Below are positions 11,123-19,237 of a DNA stretch of 64,000 nucleotides, one piece after another (the stretch's first letter is position 1; the number at the start of each line of letters is the position of its first letter). The DNA is taken from positions 1 to 64,000 of the forward strand of contig NZ_JAODTZ010000046.1 in assembly GCF_025399795.1 (NCBI RefSeq), in the 5' to 3' direction. Origin of the DNA: Streptomyces rhizosphaerihabitans (GTDB lineage Bacteria > Actinomycetota > Actinomycetes > Streptomycetales > Streptomycetaceae). The translations under genes were made by a program, and so were the position numbers. The notes beneath the pieces were generated by a model that worked only from the letters and a program-made list of their open reading frames with translations, was not told the origin of the DNA and did not search any database.

Positions 11123-12055
11123 GTGAACACCCTGCCGCAGCAGCTGGCCAACGGGCTGTTCCTCGGCTCGATGTACGGGCTGATCGCCATCGGCTACACG
11201 ATGGTGTACGGCATCGTCCAGCTCATCAACTTCGCCCACGGCGAGATCTTCATGACCGGCGGCTTCGGCGCACTCTCGGTCTACCTCTACGTTCTGCCAA
11301 ACGGCACATCCATGTGGATAGCCCTCCCAGCGATGCTGATAGGCGGCGGAATCGTCTCCGTCCTCATCGCCGTCGGGGCCGAACGCTTCGCCTACCGGCC
11401 ACTGCGCGGAGCGCCACGCCTCGCACCCCTCATCACGGCCATCGGTCTGTCCCTCGCCCTGCAGCAGATCGTCTTCAACACGTACCCGGACGCCAAGACC
11501 GACATCACGTTCCCGCAGCTCCCCTTCGGTCCCCTGCACATCGGCTCCGTCAGCATCCAGAGCGGCTCCGTCTTCGTCATCGTCGCCGCCCCCCTCTGCA
11601 TGGCGGCCCTCGCGCTGTTCGTCAGCCTCTCCCGCACCGGCCGCGCCATGCAGGCCACCGCGCAGGACCCTGACACCGCACAGCTCATGGGCATCGACAC
11701 CAACCGCATCATCGTCATCGCCTTCGCCATCGGCGGCTTCTTCGCCGCCGTCGCAGCCGTCGCCTACGGCCTGCGCTACGGCACGGTGAAGTACGACATG
11801 GGCTTCCAGATGGGCCTCAAGGCCTTCACCGCGGCCGTCCTCGGCGGCATCGGCAACATCTACGGCGCCATGATCGGCGGCCTCGTCCTCGGCCTCGCCG
11901 AGACCATGGCCACCAGCTACATCGACGGCATCCCGGGCATGCAGCAGCTCGGCGGCGGCGGCTGGTCCTCCGTCTGGGCCTTCGTACTCCTCATCCTCGT
12001 ACTGCTGTTCAGGCCACAAGGCCTCGTCGGCGAACGCGTCGCGGACAGGGCGTGA
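11123..12055 (+). CDS. livH: Branched-chain amino-acid ABC transporter permease LivH
   Basis: The 310-residue membrane protein begins QQLANGLFLGSMYGLIAIGYTMVYG, the signature of LivH permeases, and spans the membrane about eight times. The EAA-like loop RAMQATAQDPDTAQLMGI, which contacts the ATPases, lies in the second half. A GTG start at 11123 follows a GGAGG site. The gene overlaps livM by 4 bases (GTGA), indicating translational coupling. With LivM it forms the channel for leucine, isoleucine and valine import. Confidence 0.95.
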   Translation: MNTLPQQLANGLFLGSMYGLIAIGYTMVYGIVQLINFAHGEIFMTGGFGALSVYLYVLPNGTSMWIALPAMLIGGGIVSVLIAVGAERFAYRPLRGAPRLAPLITAIGLSLALQQIVFNTYPDAKTDITFPQLPFGPLHIGSVSIQSGSVFVIVAAPLCMAALALFVSLSRTGRAMQATAQDPDTAQLMGIDTNRIIVIAFAIGGFFAAVAAVAYGLRYGTVKYDMGFQMGLKAFTAAVLGGIGNIYGAMIGGLVLGLAETMATSYIDGIPGMQQLGGGGWSSVWAFVLLILVLLFRPQGLVGERVADRA

Positions 12056-13842
12056 GCATCATGGCAACCACCGAGACCACCACCTCCGAGCGCGGCCTGA
12101 TCGCACTCCCCGAGAGCGCCGCCCGCGCCCTCATCGCCTTCGGCGCCATCGCCACCATCGCCAGCACGTTCATGTCCTGGACCTACACGTCCGACTTCCC
12201 CGGGGACCTCACCTACTACGGCTCCCCGGCCGGACTCCAGGTCCTCGACATCGTCGCCGGCGCCCTCACCCTCCTCTACGCCCTGACTCTCTGGAACGTC
12301 CGCGGCCTCGGCTGGCTCAACCCGGCGGGCGCCACCCAGCCCGTCGTCCTCGCCGCCGCCTCCGCGTTCGCCGTCAGCTGGTTCAGCGCCATCGCCATCG
12401 CCGTCGACCTCAAGGGCCTCGTCGCACTCGACCCCGGCGCCTACGTCGCCGCCGTCGGCTCCCTGATCGCCCTCCTCGGCACCCTGGCACTCCCCAAGCC
12501 CGGTGACACCCTCAAGGACTACGTCACCAAGCCCGACCTCATCCCCCCGGCCGCCAAAATGGCCGGCTGGGGCGAGCGCCTCGTCATCACCGCCGCCACC
12601 GTCGTCGCACTCACCGCGTTCACGTACGGCATCGGCGTCGAGCCCGACGCAAGCGAAACGTTCCTGGGCTACCTGCTCCTCGTCGTCTTCGGCACCTGGG
12701 CCCTCCAGACCGCCGGACTCTTCGACCGCTTCGCCCAGCTCAACGCCCGCCACAAGGGATTCGCCACCACCATGGCGTTCCTCGCCGCGGCGATCTTCCC
12801 CTACGTCGCGGACAACGAGCACAACTCCAACCTCGGCGTGAACATCCTCGTCGTCGGCACCGTCGCCCTCGGCCTCAACATCGTCGTCGGCCTCACCGGA
12901 CTCCTCGACCTCGGATACGTCGCCTTCCTCGGCGTCGGCGCCTACGCCGCGGCCCTCGTCTCCGGCTCCGAGTTCTCCCGCTTCTCCGGCGTCCAGTTCC
13001 CCTTCTGGGCCGCCATGCTCACCGGCATGGCAGCATCGCTCGTCTTCGGCGTCCTCATCGGCGCCCCCACCCTGCGACTGCGCGGCGACTACCTCGCCAT
13101 CGTGACCCTGGGCTTCGGAGAGATCTTCCGCATCGCCGTCAACAACCTGGACGGCGCCTCCGGACCCAACATCACCAACGGCCCCAACGGCATCTCCATG
13201 ATCCCGGACCTCAACATCTTCGGGTTCGACTTCGGTGCCACCCACAACATCGCCGGCCACGCCCTCGGCCGCTTCTCCAACTACTTCCTGCTGATGCTGC
13301 TCATCACCGGATTCGTCGTCGTCGTCTTCTCCCGCGCCGCCGACTCCCGGATCGGCCGCTCCTGGATCGCCATCCGCGAGGACGAGACCGCCGCCACCGC
13401 CATGGGCATCAACGGCTTCCGCGTCAAGCTCGTCGCCTTCGCCCTCGGCGCCTCCCTCGCCGGCCTCGCCGGAACGGTCAGCGCCCACGTCGGCTACAGC
13501 GTCAACCCGGCCCCGTACCAGTTCGCCGGCTCCGTACCCCCGAACTCCGCGTTCCTCCTCGCCGCGGTCGTCCTCGGCGGCATGGGCACCGTCAGCGGAC
13601 CCATCCTCGGCGCCACCCTGCTCTACCTCCTCCCCGAGAAGCTCCAGTTCCTCAAGGAGTACCAACTCCTCGCCTTCGGCGTCGCGCTCGTCGTCCTCAT
13701 GCGCTTCCGCCCCGAAGGCATCATCGCCAACCGTCGCCGCCAGCTCGAGTTCCACGAGAGCGACGCCGGCGACGAGACCATCCATATCCCCGAACAAGGC
13801 CTGCCCGACTCCACCGTCGGCGTCACCAAGGCAGGGGCGTAA
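12052..13842 (+). CDS. livM: Branched-chain amino-acid ABC transporter permease LivM (long form)
   Basis: The 596-residue product is longer than a typical LivM (about 350-425). The first ~230 residues add several extra hydrophobic segments before the conserved LivM core, which begins near the NILVVGTVALGLNIVVGLTGLLDLG region. The core continues through TLRLRGDYLAIVTLGFGEIFR and the EAA-like loop ETAATAMGINGFRVK. It is the second permease of the complex. The GTG at 12052 overlaps the livH stop; an ATG at 12061 is an alternative that loses only three residues. A 5-bp gap leads to livG. Confidence 0.93.
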   Translation: MSIMATTETTTSERGLIALPESAARALIAFGAIATIASTFMSWTYTSDFPGDLTYYGSPAGLQVLDIVAGALTLLYALTLWNVRGLGWLNPAGATQPVVLAAASAFAVSWFSAIAIAVDLKGLVALDPGAYVAAVGSLIALLGTLALPKPGDTLKDYVTKPDLIPPAAKMAGWGERLVITAATVVALTAFTYGIGVEPDASETFLGYLLLVVFGTWALQTAGLFDRFAQLNARHKGFATTMAFLAAAIFPYVADNEHNSNLGVNILVVGTVALGLNIVVGLTGLLDLGYVAFLGVGAYAAALVSGSEFSRFSGVQFPFWAAMLTGMAASLVFGVLIGAPTLRLRGDYLAIVTLGFGEIFRIAVNNLDGASGPNITNGPNGISMIPDLNIFGFDFGATHNIAGHALGRFSNYFLLMLLITGFVVVVFSRAADSRIGRSWIAIREDETAATAMGINGFRVKLVAFALGASLAGLAGTVSAHVGYSVNPAPYQFAGSVPPNSAFLLAAVVLGGMGTVSGPILGATLLYLLPEKLQFLKEYQLLAFGVALVVLMRFRPEGIIANRRRQLEFHESDAGDETIHIPEQGLPDSTVGVTKAGA

Positions 13843-13847
13843 CCCAC

Positions 13848-14999
13848 ATGACCACCACCACAGCCCCCAGCCCCGTCCTCGAAGCCACCGGCGTCACCAT
13901 GCGCTTCGGCGGCCTCACCGCCGTGCACAGCGTCGACCTCACCGTCAACAGCGGCGAGATCGTCGGCCTCATCGGCCCCAACGGCGCGGGCAAGACCACC
14001 TTCTTCAACTGCCTCACCGGCCTCTACGTCCCCACCGAGGGCAAAGTCGCCTACAAGGGCAAGATCCTGCCCCCGAAGCCGCACCTGGTCACCAGCGCCG
14101 GCATCGCCCGCACCTTCCAGAACATCCGGCTCTTCGCCAACATGACCGTCCTGGAAAACGTGCTCGTCGGACGCCACACCCGCACCAAGGAAGGCCTCTG
14201 GTCCGCCCTCCTCCGCGGCCCCGGCTTCCGCAAGGCCGAAGCGACCTCACGCGAACGCGCCATGGAACTGCTCGAGTTCATCGGCCTCGACCACAAGGCC
14301 GACCACCTCTCCCGCAACCTCCCCTACGGCGAGCAGCGCAAGCTCGAGATCGCCCGCGCCATGGCCAGCGAGCCCGGCCTGCTCCTCCTGGACGAGCCCA
14401 CCGCCGGCATGAACCCCCAGGAAACCCGCGCGACCGAAGAACTCGTCTTCGCCATCCGCGACCGCGGCATCGCCGTCCTCGTCATCGAGCACGACATGCG
14501 CTTCATCTTCAACCTGTCCGACCGCGTGGCCTGCCTCGTCCAGGGCGAAAAGCTCGTCGAGGGAACGTCCGAGGTCGTCCAGGGTGACGAGCGCGTCATC
14601 GCCGCCTACCTCGGCACACCCTTCGAGGGCGCCCCCGGCCAGGAGGAACTCGCCGAGGTCGAGGCCGCCGAAGCCGCGGGAGCGGCCGGAGCGGCGGCGA
14701 CCGCCGAGCCCGAGCCCGAGGACGCCGTCCCGGCAGTCACCGACGCCGAGAACGCGACGGACCCGGCGGAAGCCACCGCGACCGAGGAAGCCGGAACGAC
14801 CACGGAGGCCGAAGAAGCCCCCGAGGCCGCGGCAACCGAGGAAGCCGCCGAAGCCGAGGAGACCGAGGAAGCCGCCGAGGCCGAAGGAACGTCCGACGCC
14901 CCCGAGGCAGCCGACGCCCCCGAAGACTCCGAGGCGCCCGAGGCCCCCGCCGCGTCCGACGCGACGAGCAGCACCAGCAAGGAAGGAAACGCCCAGTGA
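13848..14999 (+). CDS. livG: Branched-chain amino-acid ABC transporter ATPase LivG with acidic tail
   Basis: Residues 1-257 form a standard LivG ATPase: Walker A GPNGAGKT (43-50), Q-loop region TFQNIRLF, signature-like LPYGEQRKLEIARAM, Walker B LLLLDEPTAGMNP and the H-loop VIEHDM. It energises LivHM import. Residues from about 258 to 383 are an unusual Ala/Glu/Pro/Thr-rich, strongly acidic tail absent from ordinary LivG (about 255 residues). The tail frame is continuous and stops in a GTGA overlap with livF, so it is probably translated. Its role is unknown. Confidence 0.95.
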   Translation: MTTTTAPSPVLEATGVTMRFGGLTAVHSVDLTVNSGEIVGLIGPNGAGKTTFFNCLTGLYVPTEGKVAYKGKILPPKPHLVTSAGIARTFQNIRLFANMTVLENVLVGRHTRTKEGLWSALLRGPGFRKAEATSRERAMELLEFIGLDHKADHLSRNLPYGEQRKLEIARAMASEPGLLLLDEPTAGMNPQETRATEELVFAIRDRGIAVLVIEHDMRFIFNLSDRVACLVQGEKLVEGTSEVVQGDERVIAAYLGTPFEGAPGQEELAEVEAAEAAGAAGAAATAEPEPEDAVPAVTDAENATDPAEATATEEAGTTTEAEEAPEAAATEEAAEAEETEEAAEAEGTSDAPEAADAPEDSEAPEAPAASDATSSTSKEGNAQ

Positions 15000-15712
15000 C
15001 CGCACTGCTCGAGGTCGAAGACCTCAAGGTCGCCTACGGCAAGATCGAAGCCGTCAAGGGCATCTCCTTCACCGTCGAAGCCGGCCAGATCGTCACCCTC
15101 ATCGGCACCAACGGCGCCGGCAAGACGACGACCCTGCGCACCCTCTCCGGGCTCCTCAAGCCCAGCGGAGGCCGCATCCTCTTCGACGGCCAGCCCCTCG
15201 CCAACGTCCCCGCCCACAAGATCGTCGCCCTCGGACTCGCACACTCCCCCGAGGGACGCCACATCTTCCCCCGCCTCACCATCGCGGAGAACCTCCAGCT
15301 CGGAGCGTTCCTCCGCAGCGACAAGGCGGGCATCGAGAAGGACATCCAGCGCGCCTACGACCTCTTCCCCATCCTGGGAGAGCGCCGCAAGCAGGCCGCA
15401 GGCACCCTCTCGGGCGGCGAGCAGCAGATGCTCGCCATGGGACGCGCCCTGATGTCCCAGCCCAAGCTGCTCATGCTCGACGAACCCTCCATGGGCCTCT
15501 CGCCGATCATGATGCAGAAGATCCTCGCGACCATCGCCGAACTCAAGGCGGCCGGCACGACGATCCTCCTCGTCGAGCAGAACGCCCAGGCGGCGCTCTC
15601 CCTCGCCGACCAGGCCCACGTCATGGAGGTCGGCAACATCGTCCTCTCCGGCACCGGCCAGGACCTGCTCCACGACGAGTCCGTCCGCAAGGCGTACCTC
15701 GGCGAGGACTGA
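14996..15712 (+). CDS. livF: Branched-chain amino-acid ABC transporter ATPase LivF
   Basis: The 238-residue ATPase pairs with LivG. It shows Walker A GTNGAGKT, signature TLSGGEQQMLAMGRAL, Walker B LLMLDEPSMGLSP and LLVEQNA in the H-loop position where LivF proteins commonly replace the His-containing H-loop motif. Its GTG start overlaps the livG stop by 4 bases. It is the last gene of the operon and is followed within about 20 bp by a long perfect hairpin. Length and motifs are fully typical. Confidence 0.95.
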   Translation: MTALLEVEDLKVAYGKIEAVKGISFTVEAGQIVTLIGTNGAGKTTTLRTLSGLLKPSGGRILFDGQPLANVPAHKIVALGLAHSPEGRHIFPRLTIAENLQLGAFLRSDKAGIEKDIQRAYDLFPILGERRKQAAGTLSGGEQQMLAMGRALMSQPKLLMLDEPSMGLSPIMMQKILATIAELKAAGTTILLVEQNAQAALSLADQAHVMEVGNIVLSGTGQDLLHDESVRKAYLGED

Positions 15713-15733
15713 TCCTCCGCGACCCTCCGGTCG

Positions 15734-15778
15734 CGCGAAGAGGCCCGCACCTCCGTCAGGGGTGCGGGCCTCTTCGCG
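15734..15778. terminator. Strong bidirectional terminator between livF and pdtaR
   Basis: An 18-bp perfect inverted repeat (arms 15734-15751 and 15761-15778, loop 15752-15760) lies between the convergent livF and response-regulator genes. The arms begin CGCGAAGAGGC and end GCCTCTTCGCG. There is no long T-run, as is common for Streptomyces terminators. Confidence 0.85.
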
Positions 15779-15832
15779 TCCGCGCGCAAGACGCGGAACC
15801 AAGCACTTCAACAGCGTTCTCCAGGGCGCGAA

Positions 15833-16489
15833 CTAGCCCTTCGACGCCTTCTTCTCCTCGGCGTCCTCGATGACCGCCTCGGCGACCTGCTGCATCGACA
15901 TACGACGGTCCATCGACGTCTTCTGGATCCACCGGAACGCCGCCGGCTCCGTCAGGCCGTACTCCGTCTGCAGAACGGACTTGGCACGGTCGACCAGCTT
16001 CCGCGTCTCCAGACGCAGCGTGAGATCCGCGATCTCCTGCTCCAGCGCCTTCAGTTCCGCGAACCGGGACACGGCCATCTCGATCGCCGGCACCACGTCA
16101 CTCTTGCTGAACGGCTTCACCAGGTACGCCATCGCGCCCGCGTCACGGGCCCGCTCGACCAGGTCGCGCTGCGAGAACGCGGTGAGCATCAGGACGGGGG
16201 CGATGGACTCCTCGGCGATCTTCTCGGCCGCGGAGATGCCGTCCAGCTTCGGCATCTTCACGTCGAGGATCACGAGGTCCGGCTTGTGCTCCCGGGCCAG
16301 CTCGACGGCCTGCTCACCGTCACCCGCCTCGCCTACGACGGTGTAGCCCTCTTCCTCGAGCATCTCTTTGAGGTCGAGACGGATCAGCGCCTCGTCCTCG
16401 GCGATGACGACACGGGTCGTCAGCGGAGGCACGTGCGACTTGTCGTCGTCGGGCGCGTCTACGGGCTGGGGCGACTCGGGGGCGGTCAC
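15833..16489 (-). CDS. pdtaR: ANTAR-domain response regulator (PdtaR-like)
   Basis: The 218-residue protein has an N-terminal CheY-like receiver (TRVVIAEDEALIRLD, phospho-acceptor Asp in LVILDVKMP, Thr in MLTAFS, Lys in LVKPFSK). A coiled linker (LEQEIADLTLRLETRKLVDRAK) and a C-terminal ANTAR RNA-binding domain (about 150-210) follow. ANTAR proteins bind paired hexanucleotide hairpins in nascent RNA and prevent termination. The M. tuberculosis relative PdtaR (Rv1626) is phosphorylated by the kinase PdtaS; no kinase gene is adjacent here. The GTG start has a GAGGAG site. Its own targets cannot be assigned from the window. Confidence 0.93.
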   Translation of the reverse strand: MTAPESPQPVDAPDDDKSHVPPLTTRVVIAEDEALIRLDLKEMLEEEGYTVVGEAGDGEQAVELAREHKPDLVILDVKMPKLDGISAAEKIAEESIAPVLMLTAFSQRDLVERARDAGAMAYLVKPFSKSDVVPAIEMAVSRFAELKALEQEIADLTLRLETRKLVDRAKSVLQTEYGLTEPAAFRWIQKTSMDRRMSMQQVAEAVIEDAEEKKASKG

Positions 16490-16588
16490 GGGGGCTCCTC
16501 GTTCAGGGCGGGACTGCTGACAAGAGCCTACCTAGCTGCGGTAAGGTGAGGGCACGGCGGGTGATCGCTACCCTCTGTTTCAGAGGAA

Positions 16589-16661
16589 GCCCCGGTAGCC
16601 CAGCGGTAGAGGCAATGGATTCAAAACCCATACAGCGTCGGTTCGAATCCGACTCGGGGTA
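16589..16661 (+). tRNA. tRNA gene with CAA anticodon (nominally tRNA-Leu, class I shape)
   Basis: A full 73-nt cloverleaf is visible. The acceptor stem GCCCCGG pairs with TCGGGGT (two G-T wobbles), the T arm is GTCGG-TTCGAAT-CCGAC and the anticodon loop is TTCAAAA with anticodon CAA, closed by ATGGA/CCCAT (one A-C mismatch). The D arm is GCCC/AGGC with GG in the loop, and the discriminator is A. CCA is not encoded. CAA reads the leucine codon UUG, yet the variable loop is only five bases (ACAGC), whereas bacterial tRNA-Leu normally has a long variable arm. The structure is certain enough to call a tRNA; the amino acid is not. Confidence 0.8.
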
Positions 16662-16690
16662 CTTTTCCTTGGATGTCAAGGTTGCTTCAC

Positions 16691-16728
16691 AAAAGCGGAT
16701 GTTCCCATTCTGGTGAACATCCGCTTTT
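16691..16728 (+). terminator. Rho-independent terminator after the tRNA
   Basis: A 14-bp perfect hairpin (arms 16691-16704 and 16715-16728) carries AAAAGCGG on the left and CCGCTTTT on the right, continuing into a T-run (CTTTTTG). It is a classical intrinsic terminator 30 bp after the tRNA. Confidence 0.9.
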
Positions 16729-16767
16729 TGCTGCGTGTCGCAAGTTCCGAGTGCACACAGTGGCCAT

Positions 16768-17531
16768 ATGTACGACATGGGCACACGTAAGCGGACTCTT
16801 GCCCTGGTGGACCAGGGGCGCAGCCTGAACTCGGTGAGCAAGGAAACCGGGATCTCCCGAGCCGCTATCCGCTCATGGCAGTTACGCATCGAGTCCCTCG
16901 ACGGCAACCGCTCGCAGCCCTGTCCAAGGTGCCGCGCCATCCCAGGGGACCCCGACGAGCCCGCCGCGTACACCTATTTGCTGGGTCTCTATCTCGGCGA
17001 CGGCTGCGTCAGCCTCCTGAGAAGAGGCGTCCACTTTCTTCGCATCGCATGCGCCGACGCCTGGCCCGGTCTGATCGACGCCTGCGCGGCAGCGATGCAG
17101 CTGGTGCGCCCCGACAACAAGGTGTCCGCGTCCAAAGCGCGGGCTGCCAGTACGTCACCTGCTGCAGCAAGCACTGGCCCTGCCTGTTCCCCCAGCATGG
17201 CCCCGGCAAGAAGCACGACCGCGAGATCGCTCTCGAACCCTGGCAGCGGCGAATCGTCGATGCCCACCCCTGGGAATTCATCCGGGGTCTCATCCACTCG
17301 GACGGCTGCCGCATCACCAACTGGACGACGCGCCTCGTCGCCGGGGAAACGAAGCGCTACGAATACCCCCGATACTTCTTCACCAACAAGTCGTCCGACA
17401 TCATGCGCCTCTTCACCGACACCCTCGACGCCGTAGGCGTCGACTGGAAACAGCCGAACTCCCGCAACATCTCCGTCGCCAAGAAGGCCTCCGTAGCCCT
17501 CCTCGACGCCCACGTCGGCCCCAAGTACTGA
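16768..17531 (+). pseudogene. HTH + LAGLIDADG homing-endonuclease-like gene, frameshifted
   Basis: Reading from the ATG at 16768 gives an HTH-like start (SLNSVSKETGISRAAIRSWQ), a CPRC pair and a first LAGLIDADG-like motif LLGLYLGDG (residues 71-79). Near 17126 this frame turns into low-complexity sequence. From the same point the next frame gives sensible protein: GCQYVT, WPCLFPQHGPGKKHDRE, a second motif FIRGLIHSDG (nt 17277-17306), and a stop at 17531. Restoring one C at about 17126 would rejoin the two halves into a ~255-residue protein with two LAGLIDADG motifs. It lies just downstream of the tRNA. Either a recent inactivating deletion or a sequencing error explains it. Family assignment is by motif only. 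Confidence 0.72.
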
Positions 17532-17559
17532 CCGGCGGCGGCGGAGAAGGCCCTGCCGG

Positions 17560-18996
17560 CTACTTCGGGCTGTCGTCCTCGCCGACGTGGTGGACGCGGA
17601 CCAGGTTCGTGGAGCCGGAGACTCCGGGCGGGGAGCCCGCGGTGATCACGACGATGTCGCCCTTGGCGCAGCGGCCGTACTTGAGGAGGAGTTCGTCGAC
17701 CTGGTCGACCATGGCGTCGGTGGAGTCGACGTGGGGGCCGAGGAAGGTCTCGACGCCCCAGGTGAGGTTGAGTTGGGAGCGGGTGGCGGGGGTGGGGGTG
17801 AAGGCGAGGAGGGGGATCGGGGAGCGGTAGCGGGAGAGGCGGCGGACGGTGTCGCCGGACTGGGTGAAGGCGACGAGGAATCTGGCGCCGAGGAAGTCGC
17901 CCATCTCGGCCGCGGCGCGGGCGACGGCGCCGCCCTGGGTGCGGGGTTTGTTGCGGTCGGTCAGCGGGGGCAGGCCCTTGGCCAGGATGTCCTCTTCCGC
18001 CGCTTCGACGATGCGGGACATCGTCCTGACGGTCTCGATGGGGTATTTGCCGACACTCGTCTCGCCGGAGAGCATCACCGCGTCGGTGCCGTCGATGACG
18101 GCGTTGGCGACGTCGGAGGCTTCGGCGCGGGTGGGGCGGGAGTTCTCGATCATCGAGTCGAGCATCTGGGTGGCGACGATGACCGGCTTGGCGTTGCGCT
18201 TGGCGAGTTTGATCGCGCGCTTCTGGACGATCGGGACCTGCTCCAGGGGCATTTCGACGCCGAGGTCGCCGCGGGCGACCATGATTCCGTCGAAGGCGGC
18301 GACGATGTCGTCGATGTTGTCGACGGCCTGGGGTTTTTCGACCTTGGCGATGACGGGGAGGCGGCGGCCCTCTTCGTCCATGATGCGGTGGACGTCGTCG
18401 ATGTCCTTGCCGCTCCTGACGAAGGAGAGGGCGATGACGTCGAAGCCGGTGCGCAGCGCCCAGCGGAGGTCGTCCTCGTCCTTGTCGGAGAGGGCGGGGA
18501 CGGAGACGGCGACGCCGGGGAGGTTGAGGCCTTTGTGGTCGGAGACCATGCCGCCTTCGATGACGGTGGTGTGGACGCGGGGGCCGTCGACGGAGGTGAC
18601 TTCGAGGCAGACCTTGCCGTCGTCGACGAGGACGCGTTCACCGGGAGTGACGTCGGCTGCCAGTCCGTCGTAGGTGGTTCCGCAGTGGTCGCGGTCTCCT
18701 TCGGCGCCTTCTTCGACGGTGATGGTGAAGGTGTCTCCGCGTTCAAGGAGTACGGGGCCTTCGGTGAAGCGGCCGAGCCGGATCTTCGGGCCTTGAAGGT
18801 CGCCGAGGATTCCGACGCTGCGGCCGGTCTCGTCGGAGGCCTTTCGCACGTGTCGGTAGCGCTCCTCGTGGTCGGCGTGGGTGCCGTGGCTGAGGTTGAA
18901 GCGGGCTACGTCCATTCCGGCTTCGACCAGGGCTTTGATCTGGTCGTACGAGTCGGTGGCGGGGCCCAGGGTACAGACGATTTTTGCTCGGCGCAT
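17560..18996 (-). CDS. pyk: Pyruvate kinase
   Basis: The 478-residue enzyme converts phosphoenolpyruvate and ADP to pyruvate and ATP, the last step of glycolysis. Family motifs run in order: RRAKIVCTLGPAT at the N-terminus, MDVARFNLSHG, GPKIRLG, the active-site block with IAKVEKP, MVARGDLGVE, and TQMLDSMIENSRPTRAE. The allosteric C-terminal domain follows. Length is normal. The ATG at 18996 has only a weak ribosome-binding site (AGGCCTAGG region), but it starts directly at the conserved N-terminus. It is convergent with the frameshifted LAGLIDADG gene. Confidence 0.97.
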   Translation of the reverse strand: MRRAKIVCTLGPATDSYDQIKALVEAGMDVARFNLSHGTHADHEERYRHVRKASDETGRSVGILGDLQGPKIRLGRFTEGPVLLERGDTFTITVEEGAEGDRDHCGTTYDGLAADVTPGERVLVDDGKVCLEVTSVDGPRVHTTVIEGGMVSDHKGLNLPGVAVSVPALSDKDEDDLRWALRTGFDVIALSFVRSGKDIDDVHRIMDEEGRRLPVIAKVEKPQAVDNIDDIVAAFDGIMVARGDLGVEMPLEQVPIVQKRAIKLAKRNAKPVIVATQMLDSMIENSRPTRAEASDVANAVIDGTDAVMLSGETSVGKYPIETVRTMSRIVEAAEEDILAKGLPPLTDRNKPRTQGGAVARAAAEMGDFLGARFLVAFTQSGDTVRRLSRYRSPIPLLAFTPTPATRSQLNLTWGVETFLGPHVDSTDAMVDQVDELLLKYGRCAKGDIVVITAGSPPGVSGSTNLVRVHHVGEDDSPK

Positions 18997-19237
18997 GATT
19001 CGAGCCTAGGCCTTACCGGTCGGTAGAGAATTGGTCGCGCATGACTACTCAACAACCTTTGCGTGAAGGGTTATTGACAACTGTTGAATTGTGCGCAGTG
19101 CTGCTCCGATGAGCAGGGCATTGCTCCCGGTGCGGCCGGCGCAGTTGCCTGCCGGTGTCCGTCCAGTATCCGTCCGGCTGTGCGACGGGTGCGCGGCAGA
19201 GTCGGCGGGTGACTTTCCGTGATGTTTCCATGAGCGG

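Noticed and set aside
16589..17531. Integrated mobile element using the tRNA as attachment site
   Set aside because: No integrase gene and no repeated tRNA 3' end was seen downstream; housekeeping pyk follows directly.
17587..19026. A 479-codon open frame opposite pyk
   Set aside because: It is a mirror of pyk with Asp/Val/Gly-rich low-complexity sequence and no motif.
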